DNA of 64,000 nucleotides from positions 1,240,001 through 1,304,000 of the forward strand of contig NZ_CP019285.1 of the NCBI RefSeq assembly GCF_000226975.2, read 5' to 3'. The DNA is from Halobiforma lacisalsi AJ5 (GTDB lineage Archaea > Halobacteriota > Halobacteria > Halobacteriales > Natrialbaceae). The notes under the pieces are model-generated. The model made no database searches. It was not told where the DNA came from and was given only the letters and a program-made list of their open reading frames with translations. Every line of letters starts with the position of its first letter. The first letter of the stretch is position 1. Both the position numbers and the translations under genes were made by a program. Shown here in pieces: positions 45,046 through 53,062 of this stretch.

Positions 45046-46479
45046 TCAGTGATCGTGGTCGTGATCGTGGTCGTGATCGTGCCCGTGCGAATGGCCCCCG
45101 TCACTGGCCTTCCCGATGTCGCCGCCCGCGACGAGCGCCTCGTGGTCGCCCTCGATCATGTCCATGTTCTTGAGGTTATCCCGCTCCTCGAACTCCTCGA
45201 CGGCGTTTAGCAGGTCCTCCTGGGTCAGCGTCGTCCGGTCCTCGGTCAGCGCCTCTAGTACCGCCTCCCGGAGCACCATCCGGAGGTCGCTGCCGGTCAG
45301 GCCCTCGGTCGCCTCGGCGATCAGTTGCGGATCGAACTCCTCGATTTTCATCTGGCGGGTGATGACTTGGAGGATGTCCGCCCGCATGTTGTAGTCGGGC
45401 TTGGGGAAGTTGATGATCTCGTCGAACCGCCGCCAGGCGGCGTCGTCGAGTTGATCCGGATGGTTGGTCGCGCCGATCAGCAACACGTCGTCCTCGATCA
45501 GCGAGATGTTGTCGATGCTCTTGAGCAGCGTGTTGACGGCGCGCTTGAGCGCGGCGTGTTCGTCGCTGCGGCGCGTCTTCGCGACGAAGTCGAACTCGTC
45601 GATAAAGAGGATACACGGCGAGAGCCGCTTTGCGACCTCGAAGGTCTTGTCGACGTTTTTCGCCGTCTCGCCGAGGTACTGGGAGGTGATCATCGAGAGT
45701 TTGACCTCGACGAACGGCAGGTCCATATCGCGAGCCAGTGCCTGCGCGGTCGACGTCTTCCCCGTCCCCGGCGGCCCGACGAACAGCAGTTTGCCGATCT
45801 CCCGCAGGCCGATCTGCGAGAGGTAATCCCGGTGTTCGATCGCCTTCGCGATCTTGTCGAGTTCGTTCTCCTGGTCGTCGGTGAGCACGAGGTCGTCGAG
45901 CGTGATCTCGACCTCCTCGGGGGCTCGAACCTCGACGAGGTCGAGCATGTCCTCGTCCTCTTCCTCGTCGAAGTACTCCTCGAGCAGGCCGTCGATCCAG
46001 GCGCGGTCGGCCTGGATCGGCCGGTTGCGCTCGCGGGCCTCCTCGTGGGTGGCCTCGCCGTCGTAGGTCTCGTGATCCTCGAAGTGTTTCGCCAGGGTGG
46101 GGTTTTCGAGGAGCCGTTCGTCGTCGACGCGCTCGAGGAACCACTCCTCGGCCAGGTCCCGCTGGGTGATCGTAATCGTCCCGGAGAACTCGTCGCGTTC
46201 GGTGAACATGAGCTCCGAGACGGCTTCCCAGGGCCGTTCGATGCCGGTCGCCTCACGCGCCGTCGCGTTGGTCGCCGAGAGCGGCCGGCTGATCCCGGCG
46301 CGGCGGCGACTGCTCCCGTCGTCGTCGCCGTCCGATCCGGCGTCGGAACCGCCGCTCCCACCGGTCCAGAACACCTGTCGGAACGACGGCGGCAGGTCGT
46401 TCTCGTCTAACGTCCGGTCGTCCGAGTACACGCTCGTCGTGAGCAGGAACTCGACGACATCGAGCGCCGCATCACTCAT
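45046..46479 (-). CDS. AAA ATPase with histidine-rich C-terminal tail
   Basis: A 477-residue AAA protein started at the ATG at 46479; the frame continues to 47049 but this would overlap the UspA gene and has random composition. Walker A GPPGTGKT is at 235-242, Walker B LFIDEFD at 291-297, sensor ATNH near 338-341 and the arginine finger pair at 350-351. A helical N-terminal substrate domain (1-200) is specific to haloarchaeal members. The C-terminus HSHGHDHDHDHDH suggests metal binding. It resembles the CDC48-like single-AAA proteins. Divergent from the UspA gene. Confidence 0.9.
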   Translation of the reverse strand: MSDAALDVVEFLLTTSVYSDDRTLDENDLPPSFRQVFWTGGSGGSDAGSDGDDDGSSRRRAGISRPLSATNATAREATGIERPWEAVSELMFTERDEFSGTITITQRDLAEEWFLERVDDERLLENPTLAKHFEDHETYDGEATHEEARERNRPIQADRAWIDGLLEEYFDEEEDEDMLDLVEVRAPEEVEITLDDLVLTDDQENELDKIAKAIEHRDYLSQIGLREIGKLLFVGPPGTGKTSTAQALARDMDLPFVEVKLSMITSQYLGETAKNVDKTFEVAKRLSPCILFIDEFDFVAKTRRSDEHAALKRAVNTLLKSIDNISLIEDDVLLIGATNHPDQLDDAAWRRFDEIINFPKPDYNMRADILQVITRQMKIEEFDPQLIAEATEGLTGSDLRMVLREAVLEALTEDRTTLTQEDLLNAVEEFEERDNLKNMDMIEGDHEALVAGGDIGKASDGGHSHGHDHDHDHDHDH

Positions 46480-46644
46480 TCGTTCGACGTAACGCCCACA
46501 CGCTCTTAACAGCGTCGTCCTGCTGCGCTGGCGAACGCGATTTACATGTACGTCCGAACGCGGGCCCGTGAATGGACGCCGACGCGGACGACCGGCTCGA
46601 CAGCGGCATAACGGTTTTCGTCCGTCGGCGCAACACCTGTTCGT

Positions 46645-47013
46645 ATGGACGTACTGATGGGTCTCGGGGGCAGCGACGAATCGATAAAGACGCTCCGCCG
46701 GACGATCGAGCGGACCAGGGAAGTCGACGACGATCTCACCGTTGCTATCCTCGAGAAACCGGAGTCGAAACGCTCGCAGGAGGAGATGCGCGAACAGGCG
46801 GAGGAACTGCTCGACGGCACTGACATCGACGCCAATATCGTTGAACTCGAGGGCGATCCGGGAAGCGCGCTCGTCGACTACGCGGAACAGGGCGAGTTCG
46901 ACCAGCTGGTGATCGGCGGCGGCACCCTGAGTCCGATGGGGAAGATCCAGCTGGGGCCGATCACCGAATTCGTTCTGCTGAACGCGCCGACGACCGTCAA
47001 GCTGGTGCGATAA
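46645..47013 (+). CDS. UspA-domain universal stress protein
   Basis: A 122-residue minimal Usp fold starting MDVLMGLGGSDESIKTLRRT and ending in LVIGGGTLSPMGKIQLGPI and a final VKLVR. The ATP-binding G-x2-G-x(9)-G motif is partly present (GGGTLSPMGKIQLG). It is followed 2 bp later by an acetyltransferase gene, so the two form a unit. Confidence 0.88.
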   Translation: MDVLMGLGGSDESIKTLRRTIERTREVDDDLTVAILEKPESKRSQEEMREQAEELLDGTDIDANIVELEGDPGSALVDYAEQGEFDQLVIGGGTLSPMGKIQLGPITEFVLLNAPTTVKLVR

Positions 47014-47015
47014 CG

Positions 47016-47618
47016 ATGTCAGGTACGCGCGTCTACCCGGACGAACCATCGGGCCCGTTCCCCTCGCCGCCGTCGACGTTCGAGGACGGCGAGGGCCGTA
47101 CGATCGAGGTCCGCGCGCCGGACTCGTTCGAGGAGGTTATCGACGACGTCGTCGAGATGTACGACGCCTTCGACCCCACCGACCGCGCCCAGGGGATCCC
47201 GCCGACCGGTGAGGAGCGTATCCGGGGCTGGCTCGAGACGATCGCCGACGAGAGCATCAACGTCGTTGCACGACACGACGGGGACGTGATCGGACACGCC
47301 ATGCTGGTTCCCGACGCGGACGATCCGCCGTCGATGGACGGTGAAGGTGACGACGCTGACGGCCCCGGCTCCGGCCTCGGCCCCGGAGACATCGAGTGGG
47401 AACTCGCGATATTCGTCCTCCAGGAGTACCAGCGGGCCGGGATCGGCACGGTCCTGCTCGAGCAGTTGCTCGGGCACGCGAGCGACGTCGGGATCACCCG
47501 CGTCTGGCTGACCGTCGAACGATGGAACAAGCCGGCGATCGCGCTGTACAAGCAGGTCGGCTTCGAGACGACCGGCGGGGAGAGCTTCGAACAGGAGATG
47601 GCGATCCTGCTAGATTAA
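47016..47618 (+). CDS. GNAT acetyltransferase
   Basis: A 200-residue acetyltransferase. Residues 30-110 form the first half with YDAFDPTDRAQGIPPT, and the motif A region reads LQEYQRAGIGTVLLEQLLGHA with QxxGIG/A-type CoA contacts. Motif B is VERWNKPAIALYKQVGFE. The Asp-rich insertion (DGEGDDADGPGSG) is haloarchaeal. The substrate is unknown; coupling to UspA suggests a stress role. Confidence 0.9.
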   Translation: MSGTRVYPDEPSGPFPSPPSTFEDGEGRTIEVRAPDSFEEVIDDVVEMYDAFDPTDRAQGIPPTGEERIRGWLETIADESINVVARHDGDVIGHAMLVPDADDPPSMDGEGDDADGPGSGLGPGDIEWELAIFVLQEYQRAGIGTVLLEQLLGHASDVGITRVWLTVERWNKPAIALYKQVGFETTGGESFEQEMAILLD

Positions 47619-47707
47619 TAGCGGTCCTGGCCTGCACTGCTGTGGGGGTGAATCCCGGCGGTACGATTCGGTTCGGCCCCGAGGTGACGCCTGGAACCGC
47701 AACGCCA

Positions 47708-48172
47708 CTAGACCGAGAGAACCGGCTGACTCGCGTAGGAGAGGACGTACTCGGCGGCTTTCTCGAGGACTTCGGCCGACGGTTCGGTGACCGGCTCCCG
47801 CGGCAAGACGATGAAGTCTGCGTCGAGTTCGTCGGCGGTGTCGAGGACGACGTTGCCGGGGTGGCGGGTCTTGCGCGTCTGGGAGAAGCCGTCGTCGACG
47901 GACGTCGACAGCGCCACGCCGTAGTCGTCGGCGATCGATCCGATATCGTTGAAAAAGCCCTGGGTCTTCTCGGCAACGTCGTCCTCGTCGACGGTGCCGG
48001 CATCCAACCCGCGTACGACCCCGCGACCGAGCACGAAGAGCGCGTGAACGTCGGCGTCGTACCGGTCCGCGACGGCGACGGCGTACTCGACTGCGGTGGC
48101 GGACTCGTCGCTGCCGTCGACCGGCGCGAGGACGGTATCGACGGTAAACTGCTCGCTGTCGTCCTTACCCAT
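47708..48172 (-). CDS. Universal stress protein UspA family
   Basis: A 154-residue Usp protein: VLAPVDGSDESATAVEYAVAV at the start, HALFVL strand, then a C-terminal segment (LDADFIVLPREP) in place of the usual G-x2-G-x(9)-G-S. The ATP-binding glycine motif seems absent, so this is probably a non-ATP-binding member. Divergently transcribed from the next UspA gene. Confidence 0.9.
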   Translation of the reverse strand: MGKDDSEQFTVDTVLAPVDGSDESATAVEYAVAVADRYDADVHALFVLGRGVVRGLDAGTVDEDDVAEKTQGFFNDIGSIADDYGVALSTSVDDGFSQTRKTRHPGNVVLDTADELDADFIVLPREPVTEPSAEVLEKAAEYVLSYASQPVLSV

Positions 48173-48331
48173 ACGGCTCAGTCTGTGCCGCGACCAAAAA
48201 AACCCTCCCCCGTGGGTTCGAGCGTCGCCGCCCTCTCTTCGGTTTCGCCACGGCCTCGAGTGGGCCGTTCAGTTCCCGGAGACGGTCCTCTTTCGGTGGT
48301 ATTTAAGCGGTTACGGGCGTAACGACTGGAT

Positions 48332-48841
48332 ATGTTCGATACGGTCGTGGTCGCGACGGACGGTTCCGAGAGCGTCGAGCGGGCCGTCGACGTCGCGCTC
48401 GATCTCGCCGACCGCTTCGACGCCGAGATACATGCCCTCTCGGTCGTCGACGCGAGCCAGGTCGACGCCTCGCCACAGCAGCTTCGGGAGGAGCTTCGTA
48501 CCGCCCTCGAGACGACTGCGGACGCCGCGCTGGCGACCGTCGAGGAGCGCACCGACGAGGACCGGGAGATCGAGACGGCGGTCCGCGAGGGGCGACCGGC
48601 CAGCGAGATCTGTGAGTACGCCCGCGAGATCGACGCCGACGTGATCGCGACGGGGACCCGCGGTCGTCACGGCGAGAACCGCCTGCTGCTGGGCAGCGTC
48701 GCGGAACGGGTCGTCCGGACCTCCCCGGTGCCGGTGTTGACGGTGCGACAGCTGGATCCGATGGGTGGGGACGACGCCGAGACCGAGACTGAGACCGAGA
48801 CCGACGGAGCCGGAGCCGGAGCCGCCGACGCCGACGCCTGA
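48332..48841 (+). CDS. Universal stress protein UspA family
   Basis: A 169-residue Usp protein with VVVATDGSESVERAVDVALDLA and the complete ATP-binding end GTRGRHGENRLLLGSVAERVVRTSPVPVLTVR. The tail is a disordered Glu/Thr repeat followed by Gly/Ala. Divergent from the other UspA gene at 48172, and a DHH gene follows. Confidence 0.93.
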   Translation: MFDTVVVATDGSESVERAVDVALDLADRFDAEIHALSVVDASQVDASPQQLREELRTALETTADAALATVEERTDEDREIETAVREGRPASEICEYAREIDADVIATGTRGRHGENRLLLGSVAERVVRTSPVPVLTVRQLDPMGGDDAETETETETDGAGAGAADADA

Positions 48842-48913
48842 TTGGCCACGAAGTCGGACTCGAGCACTCTCGAGACCGGCGCTTACTTCCCCCGTCGTCC
48901 CCCATCGAGGGAC

Positions 48914-50167
48914 ATGTACGACGAACTCATCGATAGCGGCGATCTCCCGATCGCCCGCAAGTCAGTTCTCCCGGGGACCGGCTTCTTCCTGCCCGATTCC
49001 CTCGAGGAGGACCTGGAGGACGAACGGACCGCGGCCGCCCTCGAGGGGGCCGAGGTCGCGGTGATCGCCGACCCCGACGCCGACGGGCTGGCCTGCGTCG
49101 CCTTGCTTCGGGAGGCCTACGACGACGTTCGGGCGGTGCCGGAGCCCGACGGAGAGGACGACGACGAAGCACCCACCTCTGACGGCGACGACGCCCCCGC
49201 CGGCGGCGAGGAAGAGGGCGAAACGCTCGACCTCCCCGGTGACGACGCCGTCGAGGCGCCCGAACCCACGCCCCACGAGGTCGCGCTGGTCCCCGCCAGC
49301 CCCCACGACGTCGAGGACGCCATCCAGCGGGTCGCCGACCACGCCGAACCCGGGATCGACCTCTACGTCTGTGACCTCTGTCCCGACCGCTACAAGTACG
49401 TCGAGGACGAACTCGAGGCCGCCCTCGAGACCGCCGACTCGGTCGCCTGGTACGACCACCACCAGTGGGACGACGCGGTCGCCGAGGCGGTTCGGGAAGC
49501 CGGCGTGGACCTCGTCGTCGGCGACTCCGACGAGGAGTGTTCGGCCGACGTGGTCTATCGCTCGCTCGAGTACGACTTCTCCCCGATGTACGAGGAACTC
49601 GCCGCCGTCACGCGGGACCACGACCTCTGGCTGCAGGAGGGCCCCCGCAGCGACGACCTGGCGGACTACGCCTACTGGACCAACCCCGCGGAATACGTCG
49701 AGGTCGTCCGCGAGTACGGCGTCGACCTGCCGGACTGGGTCCGGGAGTTCATCGAGGAACGCCGCGTCGAGAAAGAGGCGTTGATCGAGCGGGCGATCGC
49801 TCGAGCGGAGTACCGCGAGATCGGTGACTACACGGTCGGGGTCACCTACGGGCGCTGCTCGCAAAACGAGGTCGCGGAAGCGATGCGCGAGGAAGGGGCG
49901 GACGCATCCGTCGTGGTCAAACCCGCCGGCTCGGCCTCCATCCGAGGGACCGAGGCGTTCGACCGCTGCCACGAGGTCGCGGGGAAGGTAAACGGCGGCG
50001 GCCACCCGAAGGCCGCGGGCTGCAAGCCCGATATCTACGACGACATGCTCGACTACGCGAATCACTGGACCTCGCGTGGAGCGGTGACCAAACAGGTCAT
50101 CCTCGACGCGTTCCGCGAGGTCATCGAGGACGAAGCCAACGAAGACGAAGCAGTCGACGACACGTAG
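48914..50167 (+). CDS. DHH-family (RecJ-like) phosphoesterase
   Basis: A 417-residue protein started at the ATG at 48914; an upstream TTG at 48842 adds 24 residues of low complexity. The DHH motif set is present: IADPDADGLACVALL, then CDLCPDRYK, WYDHHQW and a Mn-binding arrangement typical of the superfamily. DHHA1 GGGHPKAAG is at about residue 360. An acidic disordered insertion sits after the first motif. Archaeal members act as RecJ/GAN-like nucleases or oligoribonuclease-type enzymes in replication and RNA turnover; which is not certain here. Confidence 0.9.
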   Translation: MYDELIDSGDLPIARKSVLPGTGFFLPDSLEEDLEDERTAAALEGAEVAVIADPDADGLACVALLREAYDDVRAVPEPDGEDDDEAPTSDGDDAPAGGEEEGETLDLPGDDAVEAPEPTPHEVALVPASPHDVEDAIQRVADHAEPGIDLYVCDLCPDRYKYVEDELEAALETADSVAWYDHHQWDDAVAEAVREAGVDLVVGDSDEECSADVVYRSLEYDFSPMYEELAAVTRDHDLWLQEGPRSDDLADYAYWTNPAEYVEVVREYGVDLPDWVREFIEERRVEKEALIERAIARAEYREIGDYTVGVTYGRCSQNEVAEAMREEGADASVVVKPAGSASIRGTEAFDRCHEVAGKVNGGGHPKAAGCKPDIYDDMLDYANHWTSRGAVTKQVILDAFREVIEDEANEDEAVDDT

Positions 50168-50234
50168 CCGGTCGGGCGCGCCCCGTGGCGCGACTCGAGA
50201 GCCCTTACGTTCGCCGATCCGTCTGAACCTGCTG

Positions 50235-50627
50235 TCAGTCGAGGCGTTCGACGACCTCGATGTCCCCCGCTTCGTTTACCGCGACGATTCGCTCCGTGTC
50301 ACAGCCCTCGATTTTGCCGGGACCGGTTACGGCTTCGTCCGCGGTTCGGACCTCCTCGACGGGGTCGTCGGTCTCCGGGAGCCCACACATTACGCCGACC
50401 GTCCCCGGATCGGTCGACAGGACGAGGATCGTCCCGTCCGATTCGATCTCGACGTCCGCATTCGGCGGCCGCGCCAGGTCGGAGACCGTTTCGTTGACTG
50501 TCTCAGTCGCTTCCTCGTTGACTTCTTCGGTCATGGCTTCTAGGTCCCCGGTACAGCCTGCTATCGCGCCTATCGAGGCTGTACAGATCGACGTCAGCCA
50601 CTGGCGACGGTCCATCGTCATCGTCAT
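50235..50627 (-). CDS. Small Tat lipoprotein
   Basis: A 130-residue protein from the ATG at 50627 (alternative ATGs at 50621 and 50615). DRRQWLTS..IGAIAGC is a twin-arginine signal with a lipobox cysteine, so the mature protein is lipid-anchored outside the cell. The rest is a short helix (Glu/Thr/Val-rich) and a beta-rich acidic domain. Function unknown. No partner is obvious nearby. Confidence 0.8.
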   Translation of the reverse strand: MTMTMDRRQWLTSICTASIGAIAGCTGDLEAMTEEVNEEATETVNETVSDLARPPNADVEIESDGTILVLSTDPGTVGVMCGLPETDDPVEEVRTADEAVTGPGKIEGCDTERIVAVNEAGDIEVVERLD

Positions 50628-50808
50628 CGGTCCCCCGTTTCCGGCCGCCTCAAATAAACTCGGTGGCCGTCGTATCGAGTTTATATCGGGTGTCGTGTCT
50701 CTGGGGGTCTTTCTTCTCGACGGGTCCACGACTCGAAACTTGCTGCTGGGTTATTTTCGGGGAGAGTGAAGAAGGATGGGTGCTCGAGTGCGGACCGTCC
50801 GTCGGCGA

Positions 50809-51507
50809 CTACTCCTGGGAGGCGAAATACCGCATCACGAGCTGGAGGACGTGGACGAAGACCCCGGCGACGGCGATGTAGACGCCGATGATCTGCAGGC
50901 CGGTCGAGACGTCGCGGCGATCCCTGACCTGCCAGATCTCGTAGCCAAGCCGAAGCACGAATCCGAGGAACACCAGGACGAACCCGACCAAAAGCAGGGT
51001 CGGCAGGACGAACGAGCCGACGGCGATGACTGCGATCCCGCCCAGGAACGCGTAGTTCGCGAACCGGCCCCAGTGCTCGAACGTCGTCGATCGAGCGTAG
51101 ACGTAGCCGGTCACGAGGGCAGTCATGAGCGCAGTGATGATCGCCGTGATCCCGAGGATCGTGAGGCGGGACTCCGGCGATGCGAACCGGAGGACGCCGG
51201 CACCGAAGACGCCGAACGCCACCTGCAGGAGGACCATCCCGACGAAGGCCGTTCCCATGTCGCCGTTCTGGACGCCGCGTTCGGCGATCAACTCGCCGAC
51301 GAAGATCACTGCACCGTAGACGAGTACGCCGAGGATCGGCGCGGTCCCGAACAGGAGATCGTTGACGGTCGCGAGCGGCGTCGCCACGAAGACGTACATC
51401 AACGCGACGGTAAGCGCCATCAGCGCGCTCGCGCCACCCATCACGCGACCTTCCCGGCCCGTCAGCGCGAACCGTTCCGTCTCGTGCGGGGTGTCGAAGG
51501 AACTCAT
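50809..51507 (-). CDS. Bax inhibitor-1/YccA family membrane protein
   Basis: A 232-residue protein with seven hydrophobic helices. The short N-terminus is followed by VYGAVIFVGELIAERGVQNG and LLQVAFGVFGAGVLRFASPESRLT, the family's conserved intracellular and loop parts. The last helix contains an acidic C-terminus. BI-1 relatives are pH-dependent calcium leak channels; the role in archaea is unknown. Confidence 0.88.
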   Translation of the reverse strand: MSSFDTPHETERFALTGREGRVMGGASALMALTVALMYVFVATPLATVNDLLFGTAPILGVLVYGAVIFVGELIAERGVQNGDMGTAFVGMVLLQVAFGVFGAGVLRFASPESRLTILGITAIITALMTALVTGYVYARSTTFEHWGRFANYAFLGGIAVIAVGSFVLPTLLLVGFVLVFLGFVLRLGYEIWQVRDRRDVSTGLQIIGVYIAVAGVFVHVLQLVMRYFASQE

Positions 51508-51569
51508 TGGCCGCGACTACCTTCCGGGCGCTGAAAAGGATATTCCTTACTCCTGACTGGTCCTGTCGG

Positions 51570-52049
51570 TTACGCCTCGAGGTCGGTGCCGGGGTCGCCC
51601 GCGTCACCAGGGTTCCACCGATCCGAGTACGCCACCCCACAGGAACACTGCGCGTAGGCGTGGACGACGTCGCCCTCGGCGTAGATGCCGCCGACGTCCT
51701 CGTTTTGCTCCTCGGTGAACGCGAAGACGAACTGGACCTCGTGGTCCGCAGCGTCGTCGCCCGGGGTCTCCGGGCAGGTGCCGCCGGCGAGGTCGGCGTC
51801 GACGATCCCCTCGTGTTCCATCGCCGACTTGGCGAACTGCATCGCGCCGGTGCCGGTCGCGGCCTGGAACGCGCTCCGGCCGCGCTCGCCGTCGACGACG
51901 ATCAGGACCCCGCCGTCGACGTCCTCGCCGAACTCCGCCAGCCGGTCGTCGGAGACGTAGGAATCGGCCAGAAAGAGGGCGACGTCGTCCGGTCGGTCGC
52001 CCGCCAGAAACTCCTCGCGCGCGGGAAACTCGCTCTCGTCTGCGGTCAT
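51570..52049 (-). CDS. DUF5807 family protein
   Basis: A 159-residue protein beginning MTADESEFPAREEFLAGDRPD, ending in QCSCGVAYSDRW: a CxC and the compact alpha/beta core of the haloarchaeal DUF5807 family. Function unknown. It lies divergently to cheW. Confidence 0.82.
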   Translation of the reverse strand: MTADESEFPAREEFLAGDRPDDVALFLADSYVSDDRLAEFGEDVDGGVLIVVDGERGRSAFQAATGTGAMQFAKSAMEHEGIVDADLAGGTCPETPGDDAADHEVQFVFAFTEEQNEDVGGIYAEGDVVHAYAQCSCGVAYSDRWNPGDAGDPGTDLEA

Positions 52050-52421
52050 GACCCGCTATCGGCCTTCGAGGGGGATAAAAGCCGCGACACCGCCCGATAT
52101 CGGCGACTCGGTCCCGTACTCGCTCGAGTCGGTCGCCCGGATGCTCGCACATGAAGATTACGGCCATCGGCCGTCAGAAGCGGTCTCGCTGCAAAAACAC
52201 TTATCTGTGTCACCTCCCCTTTCACGACTATGTCCGGAACCGACGGGTTTCGCGCTCGCCCCTGACGGGGGAAGCTACGCCCGTCCACACACCCGGCCGA
52301 CGGCCGTACGACGGCCGGGGAGACGGTTCCGAACGCAGTCGCTCGGTACGCTCGCGGCCGAACGGGGGATCGACCCGGGCCGCGACGCGACCGCGAGCGA
52401 CCGAACGGAACGAACCTGACC
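52050..52421. promoter_or_regulatory. Divergent promoter region and long leader before cheW
   Basis: A TATA-like CACTTATCTG at 52197-52206 is the only AT-rich box, about 215 bp upstream of the cheW ATG, implying a long 5' untranslated leader, unusual in haloarchaea. The leader contains a strong hairpin (separate entry). No gene could be supported here. Confidence 0.5.
52292..52319 (+). repeat. Hairpin in the cheW leader
   Basis: CCCGGCCG at 52292-52299 and CGGCCGGG at 52312-52319 pair perfectly (8 bp), with a second palindrome ACGGCCGT inside. This is the most stable structure in the leader and could affect cheW expression, but its GC-richness also makes chance pairing likelier. Confidence 0.4.
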
Positions 52422-52868
52422 ATGGCCACGACGAACCAGACCACCACGGACGCGGATTCGGACGGCATCACCACTCACGTCCTCGAGTTCAGCCTCGGGG
52501 AGAACCGCTACTGTGTCGACATCGGCTACGTCGCCGAGATCGTCAACACGGAGGAACTGACGCCCGTGCCGAACACGCCGGATCACATCGAGGGCGTCAT
52601 GGACCTGCGCGGGGAGACGACCAAGATCGTCAACCTGCGGATGATCTTCGGCGACGAGGAGCCGTCGCTTGGCAACCGGATCATCGTCTTCAAGCGGAAA
52701 CGCGGCTCCGACGAGCGGATCGGCTGGCTCGCCGACGAGGTCCACCAGGTCGAGCAGATCGACGTCGAGGAGGTCGACACCTCCGTCGAGGGCGAAGGAA
52801 TCGCCGGCGTGATCCGCCGCGACGACGAGTTCGTGCTCTGGATCGATCCGACCGACGTTCGCGTCTAA
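52422..52868 (+). CDS. cheW: Chemotaxis coupling protein CheW
   Basis: A 148-residue CheW domain: HVLEFSLGENRYCVDIGYVAEIVN, the core MDLRGETTKIVNLRMIFGDE with the family RxE/VNLR motif, and DEFVLWID at the end. CheW links the transducers to the CheA kinase. It is monocistronic and preceded by a long leader. A second, extended CheW lies at 57280-58431. Confidence 0.95.
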   Translation: MATTNQTTTDADSDGITTHVLEFSLGENRYCVDIGYVAEIVNTEELTPVPNTPDHIEGVMDLRGETTKIVNLRMIFGDEEPSLGNRIIVFKRKRGSDERIGWLADEVHQVEQIDVEEVDTSVEGEGIAGVIRRDDEFVLWIDPTDVRV

Positions 52869-53062
52869 CTCCTGTTCCGTCCTTCGTCGGTGGCGTTCTC
52901 CGTCGACTCTCGGTCGGTACCGACCGCCAAATTCCGGTGGCTAGCCGACACCGCCGTCCGAGGGACGACCTGTCTCAGACGGGTGACTGCCCGTCAGTTC
53001 CGGCGTAACCGCGATCCGGGCCGGGCAGCGGGTGCGCCGGTACATCGACACAGGGATCCGTC

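Noticed and set aside
46480-47049. Upstream extension of the AAA ATPase frame
   Set aside because: Would overlap the UspA gene and lacks acidic, haloarchaeal composition; homologous length starts at 46479.
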